DNA of 64,000 bases from positions 62,001-126,000 of the forward strand of contig JAFUQU010000011.1 in assembly GCA_017472255.1 (NCBI GenBank), written 5' to 3'. This DNA is from Clostridia bacterium. GTDB taxonomy: Bacteria; Bacillota; Clostridia; Oscillospirales; CAG-272. The notes under the pieces are model-generated. The model was not told the DNA's origin. It searched no databases and saw only the letters and a list, made by a program, of their open reading frames with translations. Both the position numbers and the translations under genes were made by a program. This document shows, piece after piece, positions 1 to 8,042 of this stretch. Every line of letters begins with the position of its first letter. Position 1 is the first letter of the stretch.

Positions 1-147
1 CATGTTGGCAGAGATGGCAATAGTTCCAGCCGCAACACGGTCGCGGATGACCTCGGCGGGGGTGTACTCGGCGTCGGCGACCGCCTGAATCTGGGGGGTA
101 ATTATCCCGCGCTTCGCCGCTTCCATCTGTGTTTTGTAGTTTCTCAT
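1..147 (-). CDS. thiC: Phosphomethylpyrimidine synthase ThiC, N-terminal fragment (cut by window edge)
   Basis: The first 49 codons of a minus-strand gene are visible; the rest lies before position 1. The protein begins MRNYKTQMEAAKRGIITPQI and continues with PAEVIRDRVAAGTIAISAN, which matches the N-terminus of the anaerobic-type ThiC family (TQM-AA-G-IT and the G-I-I-AN motif). ThiC is a cytoplasmic radical-SAM enzyme converting aminoimidazole ribotide to hydroxymethylpyrimidine phosphate for thiamine synthesis. The ATG at 145-147 follows a strong GGAGGAGAT ribosome site. The identification is strengthened by a TPP riboswitch and terminator directly upstream, the usual control of thiC. The catalytic C-terminal Cys motif is outside the window. 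Confidence 0.88.
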   Translation of the reverse strand, partial: MRNYKTQMEAAKRGIITPQIQAVADAEYTPAEVIRDRVAAGTIAISANM

Positions 148-193
148 GTAATCTCCTCCGAAAAAAGATTGGCGCAGCGCGTTTTCCTGAAAG

Positions 194-236
194 AAAAAAC
201 GGCTGTCCGGCGAATGAAAACACCAGAACAACCGTT
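194..236 (-). terminator. Intrinsic terminator of the TPP riboswitch expression platform
   Basis: On the minus strand a 13-14 bp imperfect stem (223-236 with 198-210) is followed by a run of six T (199-194). It lies between the aptamer and the thiC ribosome site, where a transcriptional OFF switch is expected. TPP binding would favour this hairpin; the competing antiterminator was not worked out. Confidence 0.75.
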
Positions 237-256
237 GAATGTTCGATTAAGAAACA

Positions 257-362
257 ATTTCCTACGTCGGCATTATCCGAATCAGGTGCGTGGCTATGCC
301 GCTCGCAGCAGCGCCACAGGGTCGAAGCCGTTGCTTCCTCTCAGCCGCCATTGCAGCTCCCC
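257..362 (-). promoter_or_regulatory. TPP (thi-box) riboswitch aptamer
   Basis: Read on the minus strand the segment contains the signature elements of the TPP aptamer in order: GGGGAGCTGCAATGGCGGCT then CTGAGAGG (positions about 344-330), a variable P3 arm, and CACCTGATTCGGATAATGCC followed by GACGTAGGAAA (about 287-257). These correspond to the conserved CUGAGA and ACCUGAU-GGAUAAUGCCAGCGUAGGGA consensus. It sits between a sigma-A promoter and thiC, so it very likely represses thiC when thiamine pyrophosphate is abundant. Confidence 0.92.
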
Positions 363-373
363 TATCGTAAAAC

Positions 374-402
374 AGTATAGCACAAAGTGCGGATTTTGTC
401 AA
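374..402 (-). promoter_or_regulatory. Sigma-A promoter for the TPP riboswitch-thiC transcript
   Basis: Minus-strand TTGACA (402-397), 17-bp spacer, TATACT (379-374) with an extended -10 TG. The predicted start is just upstream of the aptamer. Confidence 0.85.
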
Positions 403-446
403 GAACCCTGACAAAATTTCTATCAATCTGTCTCACAAAAGGAGGT

Positions 447-1343
447 TCATCGATCGTACCGAGTATTGAGTCTGCGCCAGACAGTAGGAGCCACGCCGTA
501 AATGCGGCGGAAGTGGCGATAGAAATCGCCGCTGTCATAACCGACCCGCCGAGCGATATCGGCGGCAGAAAGTTGGGTGCGTTCCAACAGCTGCGCGCCG
601 ATCTGACAGCGCAGCCGATGCAGATATTCGAAAGGCGGCATACCGTAAACGTCGTTGAAGCGGCGGCGGAGCTGGCTCTCGCTGATGTAACAGCGGGCGG
701 CCAGTTCTGCCGCCGTAATATTTTCGGCGTAATGCAGCGAGAGGTGGCTGACCGCCGCCGACAGCGCTGCGTCCGCATGATCGGCGGACGGCGCCGCCTC
801 GCCGAACCAGTCCTCGCAGCAGAGCAGCAGCTCGGAAAGACGAAGACAGGTCAAATCCTCATCCACCGGGCGGGATGAGGATTTTTTCAATCCCTCCAGC
901 AGCCGGAAGAGAAGGGCGTGGGCTTCCCGGCGGCTGGGGTCGGGATCGTCCGCGCGCAGCACCGGCGGAATTGCCAGACGGCGGAGCTGCTCCTGCGGAT
1001 TGTTCAGGAATTTGTGAGCGACGGCGGGCAGGTCGATGTAGCAGAAGCGGCAGGCGCATTCGCCGTCGATGGAACGGGAATAATGGCGCACATTCGGTCC
1101 AATCAGCAGCACATCCCCCGCAGTCAGCGATTCGACGGTGATCTCTGGGCGGTCGATGATGAACAGCCCGGTGCCCTTCGTGCAGACGCCAAGCTCCAGC
1201 CGGGCGTGATAATGGAGCTGCCGGATTTCGCCGATGGACGGAAGCGTGCAGTCCTTTTCTTCGAAATAGACGGCGCTGGTTCCGGCGGCGCTGATTGGCT
1301 CTGGGTGGGTGATGTATTGGAGAATGTCGGTTGATTTAAACAT
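447..1343 (-). CDS. AraC family transcriptional regulator with cupin sensor domain
   Basis: A 298-residue two-domain regulator. The N-terminal part (about residues 40-110, with HYHARLELGVCTKGTG) is the cupin-like ligand domain; residues about 194-291 form the double helix-turn-helix of AraC/XylS proteins (AAELAARCYISESQLRRRF and ADIARRVGYDSGDFYRHFRR). It lies directly downstream of the TRAP transporter operon on the same strand but has its own promoter (1377-1405) and is separated by a terminator (1434-1466). A role in controlling the TRAP genes in response to a sugar or carboxylate is inferred from position only. The ATG at 1341-1343 is preceded by GGAGGTTTCC. Confidence 0.88.
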   Translation of the reverse strand: MFKSTDILQYITHPEPISAAGTSAVYFEEKDCTLPSIGEIRQLHYHARLELGVCTKGTGLFIIDRPEITVESLTAGDVLLIGPNVRHYSRSIDGECACRFCYIDLPAVAHKFLNNPQEQLRRLAIPPVLRADDPDPSRREAHALLFRLLEGLKKSSSRPVDEDLTCLRLSELLLCCEDWFGEAAPSADHADAALSAAVSHLSLHYAENITAAELAARCYISESQLRRRFNDVYGMPPFEYLHRLRCQIGAQLLERTQLSAADIARRVGYDSGDFYRHFRRIYGVAPTVWRRLNTRYDR

Positions 1344-1376
1344 GGAAACCTCCGTTGGTGCGGATGGGATAACAAC

Positions 1377-1405
1377 ATTATAGCACAGCTCGGCGGCAAT
1401 TGCAA
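1377..1405 (-). promoter_or_regulatory. Sigma-A promoter of the AraC gene
   Basis: Minus-strand TTGCAA (1405-1400), 17-bp spacer, TATAAT (1382-1377), extended -10 TG, about 30 bp upstream of the start codon. Confidence 0.75.
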
Positions 1406-1433
1406 CGGTTTTAGCGGCTGCGGCGTAAAAATA

Positions 1434-1466
1434 AGTGGTGGACAGATCGTGAATCAGTCCACCACT
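1434..1466 (-). terminator. Terminator of the TRAP transporter operon
   Basis: A 10-bp perfect stem AGTGGTGGAC/GTCCACCACT with a 13-nt loop, followed on the minus strand by TATTTTTACG, just after the dctM stop codon. Confidence 0.75.
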
Positions 1467-1478
1467 GCTTGATTCGGT

Positions 1479-2780
1479 TTATGCCAGCCCGGTAATTCGG
1501 GGCAGAATCATGGTGATTTCGGGAATGTAGGTTACGAGCAGCAGCCCGGCGAGGATTGCCGCGTAATACATAAGCATATAGGGCATCACCTTCGCGAGGG
1601 AGGTGCGTCCGATTTTGATGCCCACGAACAGGGTGTTGCCCACCGGCGGCGTGATGTTGCCGATGCAGAGGTTGTACACCAGAATCAGACCGAAGTGAAT
1701 GGGGTTCATGCCGAAGCTTTCGCAGATGGGCAGGAACAGGGGGGTGAAGATCAGGATGGCGGGGGTGACGTCCATGAAGGTGCCGGCAACCAGCAGAATC
1801 AGGTTCATGATCAGCAGGATCACATACTTGTTGCTGGTCAGTCCCAGCAGCGCGGAGGCGACCGCGTCGGGAATCTGCGTGAACGCCATGACCCAGCCCA
1901 GAATGTTGGACACGCCGATCAGGAAAACGACCATGCCGCTCATCTTCGCGGAGTCAACGATGATCTTCCAAAGGGATTTCAGGTTGATGCTCTTATAGCA
2001 GAACGCCAGAATCAGGGAGTAGACAACGGCGATGGCGGAGCCTTCGGTGGCGGTGAAAATGCCGCCCACGATGCCGCCAATGACCACGATGATCAGCGAC
2101 AGAGAGGGAAGGGCTGCGATGGTGGCATGCAGCAGGTTTTTCCAATCGAACTTGCCGGGGGTGCCCTTGTAGCCCAGCTTCTTTGCCAGAATGATGCCGA
2201 CGATGGCGCAGCAGACCGCCCAGATAATGCCGGGCAGATAGCCCGCCATGAACAGCGCCGCGACGGAGGTTCCGCCGGACGCGAGGGAATAGGTAATGAG
2301 CGCGTTGGACGGAGGAATCAGCAGACCGGAGGGGGCGGATGATGCATTGGTGGCGGCGGTGATGGCGGGGTCATAGCCCTGCTCGTCCGCGCCGTCGCGA
2401 ATCATAGAGCCGACGGCTGCCGCTGCGGCGGAGGCCGAACCGGAGATCGCGCCGAACAGCGCGTTTGTGCCCACGTTGGTTACAAGCAGCGCGCCGGGCA
2501 GCTTACCCAAAATCGCCATGACGAAATTCACCAGCCGTTTGGCGATGCCGCCCTGATTCATGATGTTTCCGGCGAGGATGAAGAAGGGAATGGCGGTCAG
2601 GCTGAACTTGCTCATGCCCACAAAGGTGCGCTGGGCGGCGGTCAGCACGGCGATGTCCAGATCAACGGTCAGCAGAACCGCGGACAGGGACGAAATGCCG
2701 ATGGCGTAGGAAATCGGCACGCCCAGAAAGAGCAGTACCAGAAGGACGATAAGTATGATCAACAATGCTTCCAATGCCAT
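1479..2780 (-). CDS. dctM: TRAP transporter large permease subunit (DctM type)
   Basis: A 433-residue polytopic membrane protein of normal DctM length. It opens with a hydrophobic helix and carries the family signature near the C-terminus, GLILVYNLCIGNITPPVGNT, plus a glycine- and alanine-rich motif ISGSASAAAAAVGSMIR around residue 110-125. In TRAP systems this subunit forms the Na+-driven transport channel in the cytoplasmic membrane. It is the third gene of the dctP-dctQ-dctM operon; its ATG lies 2 bp after the dctQ stop and is preceded by AGGAGG. Substrate cannot be read from this subunit. Confidence 0.93.
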   Translation of the reverse strand: MALEALLIILIVLLVLLFLGVPISYAIGISSLSAVLLTVDLDIAVLTAAQRTFVGMSKFSLTAIPFFILAGNIMNQGGIAKRLVNFVMAILGKLPGALLVTNVGTNALFGAISGSASAAAAAVGSMIRDGADEQGYDPAITAATNASSAPSGLLIPPSNALITYSLASGGTSVAALFMAGYLPGIIWAVCCAIVGIILAKKLGYKGTPGKFDWKNLLHATIAALPSLSLIIVVIGGIVGGIFTATEGSAIAVVYSLILAFCYKSINLKSLWKIIVDSAKMSGMVVFLIGVSNILGWVMAFTQIPDAVASALLGLTSNKYVILLIMNLILLVAGTFMDVTPAILIFTPLFLPICESFGMNPIHFGLILVYNLCIGNITPPVGNTLFVGIKIGRTSLAKVMPYMLMYYAAILAGLLLVTYIPEITMILPRITGLA

Positions 2781-2782
2781 GA

Positions 2783-3325
2783 TTATGCCTCCTTTTGTTC
2801 AGCCGCTTCGGCTTCGGCCTTGGCGATGGCTTCGGCGGCCTCATCGGGGGCGCCGGTATCCTCGCCTCTGGCGATGTCAATGATGTTCAGCACGGAATAG
2901 AGGGCGATCAGCGCGCCGCACACGGGCAGCACCACGTAGAATACGCCCACCGCCACGCCCAGCGAGGACGTCATTTGTCCCATGGCGAGATCGGTGATCT
3001 GCACGCCGCCGAAGACCAGAATCGCGGCGGAGAACAGAAGGGCGATGACCTCGGCAAAGATGTTGAAGCCCTTTCTTGCGGCGGGACCGAAGCGGTCGAT
3101 TACCACGGGGATGTTCATGTGTCCCCGCTCGCCGGAAACGACGGCGGCTCCGAACATGGAGCTCCACGCGAACAGATAGCCTACCAGCTCCTCCGACCAG
3201 GTGGAGGGGTTGTTCAGGATGTAGCGGGTGAACACCTGCCAGCAGGTCAGCAGCACCATGGCGGTCAGGCTGGCTCCGGCGAGGATATTCAGCGCTTTGT
3301 TGAGAATATTTCTTAAAATTTTCAT
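2783..3325 (-). CDS. dctQ: TRAP transporter small permease subunit (DctQ type)
   Basis: A 180-residue membrane protein with four predicted transmembrane helices (about residues 15-38, 52-70, 92-112, 128-150), as expected for DctQ, the small membrane partner of DctM. It contains the typical W-Q-V-F-TRYILN-P-TWSEEL segment near residues 28-46. The C-terminal about 25 residues form an unusual alanine/glutamate-rich acidic cytoplasmic tail. It lies between dctP (13 bp upstream) and dctM (2 bp downstream). The ATG follows AGGAGGCTTGAGCG. Confidence 0.9.
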   Translation of the reverse strand: MKILRNILNKALNILAGASLTAMVLLTCWQVFTRYILNNPSTWSEELVGYLFAWSSMFGAAVVSGERGHMNIPVVIDRFGPAARKGFNIFAEVIALLFSAAILVFGGVQITDLAMGQMTSSLGVAVGVFYVVLPVCGALIALYSVLNIIDIARGEDTGAPDEAAEAIAKAEAEAAEQKEA

Positions 3326-3338
3326 CGCTCAAGCCTCC

Positions 3339-4358
3339 TTATTCCGCCGCGTATTGGGCGTTGTACTGCTGAATCAGGTCGTAAATCGGTTTCAGGTCGG
3401 GATTGCCCGCCAGCACGGATTCGTGCAGGGGCATGACGGCTTCCTGGAAGGGAGCGGTGTCGGGGTAGATGAATTCCACGCCCTGAACGTTCTGCGCCTT
3501 ATCCTTGGCTGCTTCCACGGCGATGTTCCATTCGGCGCGCTGGGTGGCGTTCAGAATTTTGAAGCCCTCCTCAAAAATGGCGCGCTCCTCGTCGGTGAGG
3601 CTTTCCATGAACTCGTAGTTGGCGAGCACGATGTCCGGCACCATCTGGTGCATATCGTAGGAATAATATTTGCAGACGTCGCCGTGACCGTTGTCGGTCA
3701 GAGCCAGTTCATTGTTTTCTGCGCCGTTGATGACGTTGGACTGGAGGGCGGTGTAGACGTCGCCGAAGCTCATGGGGGTTGCGGAACCGCCCAGAAGCTC
3801 CATCATGGCCACGGTGGTGGGGGATTGCTGCACGCGGATTTTCAGACCCTTCAGGTCGGCGGGGGTGTAGATGGGCTTGTCCGTGGTGTAGAAGTTTCTC
3901 GTTCCCGCGTCCAGCCAGGTGACGGCGATGAAGCCCGCCTGCTCGGTGGTCAGGAAGATGGAGTCGGTGACGTTGGGGTCATCCATCGCGGCGTGATAGG
4001 CCTCCGCGCTGGAAAAGAGATAGGGGAGATTGAAAATCTCGTAGTTTTTGCTGAAAGTTTCCATGATCGCGTTGCTGGCGACCACGAAATCGATGGCGCC
4101 GGTCTGGGTCAGCTGCACCATCTCGGTCTGGGAGCCAAGCAGCTCGCTGGGGAAAACCTCCACCTTGTACTTGTCGCCAAGCTCGCTGTTGATGTAGTCG
4201 GCGAAGGCAGTCAGGCCGATGTGCGTGGGATGGCTGGTTGACTGGTTGTGCCCGATGCGGATGATCCGTCTGCCGTCGCCGGCGCTTCCGCAGCCCGCAA
4301 GCAGGCAGACCGTCATCGCGGCAAGGCATAACAGAGCAATCCATTTTGTTTTTCTCAT
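3339..4358 (-). CDS. dctP: TRAP transporter solute-binding lipoprotein (DctP family)
   Basis: A 339-residue secreted protein with a lipoprotein signal peptide; the lipobox LLAGC places the modified cysteine at residue 23. The mature part shows DctP-family hallmarks: RIGHNQSTSHPTHIG at the start, ADLKGLKIRVQQSPTTVAMM with the Arg that usually pairs with a substrate carboxylate, and the GAENN motif near residue 212. It captures a small organic acid, often a sugar acid such as a uronate or aldonate, and hands it to DctQM. It is the first gene of the operon, driven by a promoter at 4445-4473. The exact ligand is not determinable here. Confidence 0.93.
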   Translation of the reverse strand: MRKTKWIALLCLAAMTVCLLAGCGSAGDGRRIIRIGHNQSTSHPTHIGLTAFADYINSELGDKYKVEVFPSELLGSQTEMVQLTQTGAIDFVVASNAIMETFSKNYEIFNLPYLFSSAEAYHAAMDDPNVTDSIFLTTEQAGFIAVTWLDAGTRNFYTTDKPIYTPADLKGLKIRVQQSPTTVAMMELLGGSATPMSFGDVYTALQSNVINGAENNELALTDNGHGDVCKYYSYDMHQMVPDIVLANYEFMESLTDEERAIFEEGFKILNATQRAEWNIAVEAAKDKAQNVQGVEFIYPDTAPFQEAVMPLHESVLAGNPDLKPIYDLIQQYNAQYAAE

Positions 4359-4444
4359 GACGATGAATCCTTTCTCAAATGTAATATTTGCCGTTTTTCA
4401 GCGGCTTCTGGCGTTTATCGCACGGCGGCGATGGAACTTTTATC

Positions 4445-4473
4445 ATTATATCATAATTTAATCGATTCGTCAA
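4445..4473 (-). promoter_or_regulatory. Sigma-A promoter of the TRAP operon
   Basis: Minus-strand TTGACG (4473-4468), 17-bp spacer, TATAAT (4450-4445). Confidence 0.8.
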
Positions 4474-4548
4474 GGTGATTTTCGTTTTGTTTGCCCTCTT
4501 ATTTTTTTGCGGATCGGAAAAAATGCACGATATTGATGAAATTTTGCA

Positions 4549-4577
4549 TTGCTTTTTGTGATAAGATGTGGTATAAT
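4549..4577 (+). promoter_or_regulatory. Sigma-A promoter of the solute-binding lipoprotein gene at 4640
   Basis: TTGCTT (4549-4554), 17-bp spacer, TATAAT (4572-4577); about 60 bp leader before the ATG. Confidence 0.7.
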
Positions 4578-4639
4578 TATTACAACATACCTGCGGTCCA
4601 TGACAGGCTCAGGATGAAATATGAAGGAGGTTCCCTTTT

Positions 4640-6088
4640 ATGAAGAAATTTGTTACCCTGCTTCTGCTGGCGTCCATGCTGACCGGCACCATCGCCTGCG
4701 GCGGCACTGCATCAGGAAACGAGGACACCACCGTGTCCGGCGGCACCGATACCACCACCGAGGCCGTTACTACTGAGGAAATTCTGAAACCTGACCTCCC
4801 CGCTGACGCCAATTACGACGGCTATGAGTTCACCTTCTATATGCGCTCCGGTCAGGAAAAGCATCAGGTTATCGAGGAAGAATCCGGCGAAACCATTGAC
4901 GACGCAATTTACAAGCGCAATCAGACGGTCAGCGATCTTCTAAACGTGACCTTCACCACCGCCGTTGACTCCAGCAACGCCACCGGCGCAAAGAACAGCA
5001 TCCTCGCCGGTGAAGATGCTTACGATGTGATTCTCCCTCACGGACGTTACGCCTTCTCCGTATACGCCATGGAGGGTTTGGGTCTGGACTGGCACACCGC
5101 GCTGCCCTATGTGGATATGGATCAGCCCTGGTGGTCGCAGGACGCCCGCGACAACTTCACCGTTTCCGACAAGCTCTACGCCATGGTAGGCGATATCAGC
5201 TACGCGGCGCTGGGTTCCACCAAGTGTATGTTCTTCAATAAGAACCTGTTCGATGAGTACGGCTGGGATTATCCTTATCAGACTGTGCTTGACGGCGATT
5301 GGACATGGGCAGAGTTCCTGAAGCTGTCCACCGAAGGCTCCAAAGACCTGAACGGTGACACCAAGCTGGAAGTTGCAACCGACCAGATAGGCTTCGGCAC
5401 CACATGGTGGGGCACGCCCATCAACATCCTGTTCACTGCCGACCAGCACATCGCTTCCAAGGATGACAACAACGAGCTGGTTATCACTCTGAACAACGAG
5501 CGCACCATCGAAATTTTTGAGAACTTCTTCAAATCCATGGAAGAAGAAGGTATGTACCTCCATATGGCCGACGACGGCACGCCTGTCTATAACGCTTTCC
5601 GCGAGGGACGTGTACTCTTCTTAGAGTCGCTCATCGGTTCGGCGGAGACCTACCGCGACATGGAGAACGAGTTCGGTATCATCCCCTGCCCGAAGTATGA
5701 CGAAACGGTTGACGAATACATCACCGGTGTGGACGCTTCCACCTCGCTGCTGATCGTTCCCGTTACCGCTTCCGATGCAGAACGCACCTCGGTTATCCTT
5801 GAGGCGCTGGCATACTACAGCTGGAAGGATGTCATTCCCACCTACTACGACGTGGCGCTGAGTGTTAAATACGCCCGCGACGAGGAGTCCGTGGAAATGA
5901 TGGATATCATCCGTGAAGGCCGCCGCTTTGACGTGGGCTATTACATCAACCTGCCCATGTCCATCAACAGCATCGGCTGGCAGCTCTGTAAGCGTGAGGA
6001 TCACAACTTCACCTCTTACTACGCTTCCATCGAGTCGAACGCGCTGGTTGAGCTTGAAAAGCTGAACGAGTTCTACCGCGGCGAATAA
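4640..6088 (+). CDS. Extracellular solute-binding lipoprotein (ABC sugar transporter type)
   Basis: A 482-residue secreted lipoprotein: signal peptide MKKFVTLLLLASMLTGTIAC with Cys20 as lipid anchor, then a Thr/Glu-rich linker, then a family-1-like solute-binding fold. Typical features are the NQTVSDLLNVTF segment, AGEDAYDVILPHGRY, the aromatic QPWWSQDARD patch, and CMFFNKNLFDEYGWDYP. The same architecture is found in the lipoprotein at 50391, so the two are paralogues. It probably captures an oligosaccharide outside the cell. No permease or ATPase gene is adjacent, so its transport partners lie elsewhere. The ATG follows GAAGGAGGTTCCC. Transcription ends at the hairpin 6102-6139. Confidence 0.85.
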   Translation: MKKFVTLLLLASMLTGTIACGGTASGNEDTTVSGGTDTTTEAVTTEEILKPDLPADANYDGYEFTFYMRSGQEKHQVIEEESGETIDDAIYKRNQTVSDLLNVTFTTAVDSSNATGAKNSILAGEDAYDVILPHGRYAFSVYAMEGLGLDWHTALPYVDMDQPWWSQDARDNFTVSDKLYAMVGDISYAALGSTKCMFFNKNLFDEYGWDYPYQTVLDGDWTWAEFLKLSTEGSKDLNGDTKLEVATDQIGFGTTWWGTPINILFTADQHIASKDDNNELVITLNNERTIEIFENFFKSMEEEGMYLHMADDGTPVYNAFREGRVLFLESLIGSAETYRDMENEFGIIPCPKYDETVDEYITGVDASTSLLIVPVTASDAERTSVILEALAYYSWKDVIPTYYDVALSVKYARDEESVEMMDIIREGRRFDVGYYINLPMSINSIGWQLCKREDHNFTSYYASIESNALVELEKLNEFYRGE

Positions 6089-6101
6089 AATCCACATAAG
6101 C

Positions 6102-6139
6102 AAAGGGTCTGCCGCACTTCAAGGTGCGGCAGACCCTTT
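6102..6139. terminator. Bidirectional terminator between convergent genes
   Basis: A perfect 16-bp stem (6102-6117 with 6124-6139) with a 6-nt loop, A3 on one side and T3 on the other, between the lipoprotein gene and mutY. Confidence 0.85.
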
Positions 6140-6142
6140 CAT

Positions 6143-7174
6143 TCAAAACTGTGCTCTGTAAAATTTGAAGGCGGTGGGAATGGCGCAGGCGGCGAGGGCG
6201 TCTTTGTCCATCCAAACAAAGGCGGGGGATTCGGTGGTGCAGGTGATGTCGTAGCCGGTCATATGCCATTCGACGTGGGTGAAGATATGCTTGGCTTGTC
6301 CGCAGGGCTTGATGGTTTCGATGGACGTTTCACAGGCGGCGAGCCAGGCCTCGATTGTGTCGATATCCGCCATTCCGTCGAGGGCGGGAAGCTCCCAAAG
6401 ATCGGCAAGCAGACCGTGGGCGGGACGCTTCCGCATGGCGATCTTTCCGGCGTATCGCAGGATGAACACCGTTCGTTCCTCGATGCGGCGGGCTTTTTTC
6501 GGGGCGCGGACGGGGTATTGACTGGCGGTATTGGTGCGATATGCCTGACATTGGGAATTCAGCGGACATTCCTTACAACGCGGTTCGCCGTTGGGAATGC
6601 AGATGTTTTCGCCCAGTTCCATCAGCCCCTGGGTGAGCAGTCCGGCGTTCCCGCCGCGCGGGTAAAGCTCGCGCAGGGCAGCTGTGACTGCTTTTCTTGT
6701 TTTCACCGACATGACATCGTCGGGGCAGGCGGTGAGGCGGGCATAAACCCGCAGCACGTTTCCGTCCACGGCGGGTTCGGGCAGCCCATAGGCGATGGAC
6801 GCGATGGCGCCCGCCGTATAATCGCCGATGCCGGGAAGGCTTCGCAGCTCCTCAAAATCGGCGGGAAGCGTTCCGTCGTAGTGGTTGCAAAGCAGAGCGG
6901 CGGCTTTTTTCAGGTTTCGCGCCCGGCTGTAGTAGCCAAGACCCTCCCACAGCTTCATCAGGCGTTCGTCGTCTACCTCGGCGAGGGCGCGGACGTCGGG
7001 AAGCGCGGCGAGAAAGCGTTCGTAGTAGGGAATTACCGCTTCAATGCGGGTTTGCTGGAGCATGATTTCAGAAATCCAGACGTGATAGGGTGTGGGGGAG
7101 CTTCGCCATGGCAGCGGGCGCTGATGGGCGCGGTACCAGTCGATGAGCGGGATAAGATTGTATTTTTTCTGCAT
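6143..7174 (-). CDS. mutY: A/G-specific adenine glycosylase MutY
   Basis: A DNA-repair enzyme that removes adenine mispaired with 8-oxoguanine. From the ATG at 7172-7174 the protein has 343 residues. Visible hallmarks: SEIMLQQTRI with catalytic Glu36, the HhH motif LPGIGDYTAGAIA, PAVDGNVLRV with catalytic Asp137, and the [4Fe-4S] cysteines C193-X6-C200-X2-C203-X5-C209, exactly the MutY spacing. The C-terminal region (about 225-343) is the NUDIX-like 8-oxoG recognition domain. An upstream in-frame TTG at 7186 was rejected because the ATG has a GAGGTG site 4 bp ahead. Confidence 0.95.
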   Translation of the reverse strand: MQKKYNLIPLIDWYRAHQRPLPWRSSPTPYHVWISEIMLQQTRIEAVIPYYERFLAALPDVRALAEVDDERLMKLWEGLGYYSRARNLKKAAALLCNHYDGTLPADFEELRSLPGIGDYTAGAIASIAYGLPEPAVDGNVLRVYARLTACPDDVMSVKTRKAVTAALRELYPRGGNAGLLTQGLMELGENICIPNGEPRCKECPLNSQCQAYRTNTASQYPVRAPKKARRIEERTVFILRYAGKIAMRKRPAHGLLADLWELPALDGMADIDTIEAWLAACETSIETIKPCGQAKHIFTHVEWHMTGYDITCTTESPAFVWMDKDALAACAIPTAFKFYRAQF

Positions 7175-7202
7175 GGGGCACCTCAAAATTGATTTCTATG
7201 AC

Positions 7203-7231
7203 ATGATATCACAAAACGCGGCAGATGTCAA
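7203..7231 (-). promoter_or_regulatory. Sigma-A promoter of mutY
   Basis: Minus-strand TTGACA (7231-7226), 17-bp spacer, TATCAT (7208-7203), 29 bp upstream of the mutY ATG. Confidence 0.75.
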
Positions 7232-7253
7232 GAGGGATTCTTTGATAAAAGGC

Positions 7254-7282
7254 TTGCATGACAGGGCGGAATGTGGTATAAT
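7254..7282 (+). promoter_or_regulatory. Sigma-A promoter of the small lipoprotein gene
   Basis: TTGCAT (7254-7259), 17-bp spacer, TATAAT (7277-7282). Confidence 0.75.
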
Positions 7283-7313
7283 ATAAGGAAAAGAAAATTT
7301 TTCGAGGAGAACG

Positions 7314-7913
7314 ATGATGGCAAAAAAATTCAGACTGGCGGCGCTTCTGCTGACCGCGATGCTGTTGAGCGGGTGCGGAAGAATCGATATCGGCGAATAT
7401 TACGGGGTCTGGCGGCGGACGTCGGAGATGATTGTGCTGTACCCGGACAACACCTGGGAGCGGACGGATGAATGGGGCGTGCGGCTGGAATGCGGGTCGG
7501 TGGAAACCGACGGCGGGCAGCTTAGGCTTCTCCGCGGGGACGGCAGTCTGATGACCGGACTGAAGGCGCGCGGCGGGTCGCTGGTGACGTCGGAGGGCGC
7601 GAAGCTGACGTATAACGGCTGGTCGGGGCTGTGGTATGACCGTTCGGTGGAGGATGAACCGGAGTACGCGGTTTATTTCGGGCTGTGGACGCTGTCGGGG
7701 AACGATGGCGTAACGCTGCTGATTGACGGAACGAGCTGGTCGATCTACCGGGACGGCGTTTACAGCGCCGGGGAAGCGGGGCAGCTGCGTCCCACCTTCG
7801 GCGGATTTATGATGACCGACGGCAGCTTGCAGCCGGTGGGCAGCATGAAGCTGGGAGGCGGCAGGCTGACTGTGACGGCGTTGGACGGTGCGTCGGTGGA
7901 ATTCCTGCGCTGA
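7314..7913 (+). CDS. Small lipoprotein of unknown function
   Basis: A 199-residue protein with a clear lipoprotein signal (MAKKFRLAALLLTAMLLSGC, Cys21 counting from the first of two adjacent ATGs). The mature part is rich in Gly, Trp and beta-strand-like segments; the phrases YYGVWRRTSEMIVLYPDNTW and YFGLWTLSGNDGVTLL look like two related halves, suggesting a small lipocalin-like or repeated beta fold that is anchored outside the membrane. I do not recognise the family. It has its own promoter and an AGGAG ribosome site; it is monocistronic. Either ATG (7314 or 7317) could be used. Confidence 0.75.
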   Translation: MMAKKFRLAALLLTAMLLSGCGRIDIGEYYGVWRRTSEMIVLYPDNTWERTDEWGVRLECGSVETDGGQLRLLRGDGSLMTGLKARGGSLVTSEGAKLTYNGWSGLWYDRSVEDEPEYAVYFGLWTLSGNDGVTLLIDGTSWSIYRDGVYSAGEAGQLRPTFGGFMMTDGSLQPVGSMKLGGGRLTVTALDGASVEFLR

Positions 7914-7976
7914 TTCCACAAAAATTTTGCGCCGATTTGTCGCAATCGCTGAAATTGGGCGTTTTATCAAAAAGGC

Positions 7977-8005
7977 TTGCGTCGTAGGAAATGTTGTGGT
8001 ATAAT
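7977..8005 (+). promoter_or_regulatory. Sigma-A promoter of the beta-helix protein gene
   Basis: TTGCGT (7977-7982), 17-bp spacer, TATAAT (8000-8005). Confidence 0.75.
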
Positions 8006-8042
8006 GTAGGCGACCAAACTTATCCGCAAAGGAGAGAGAAAA

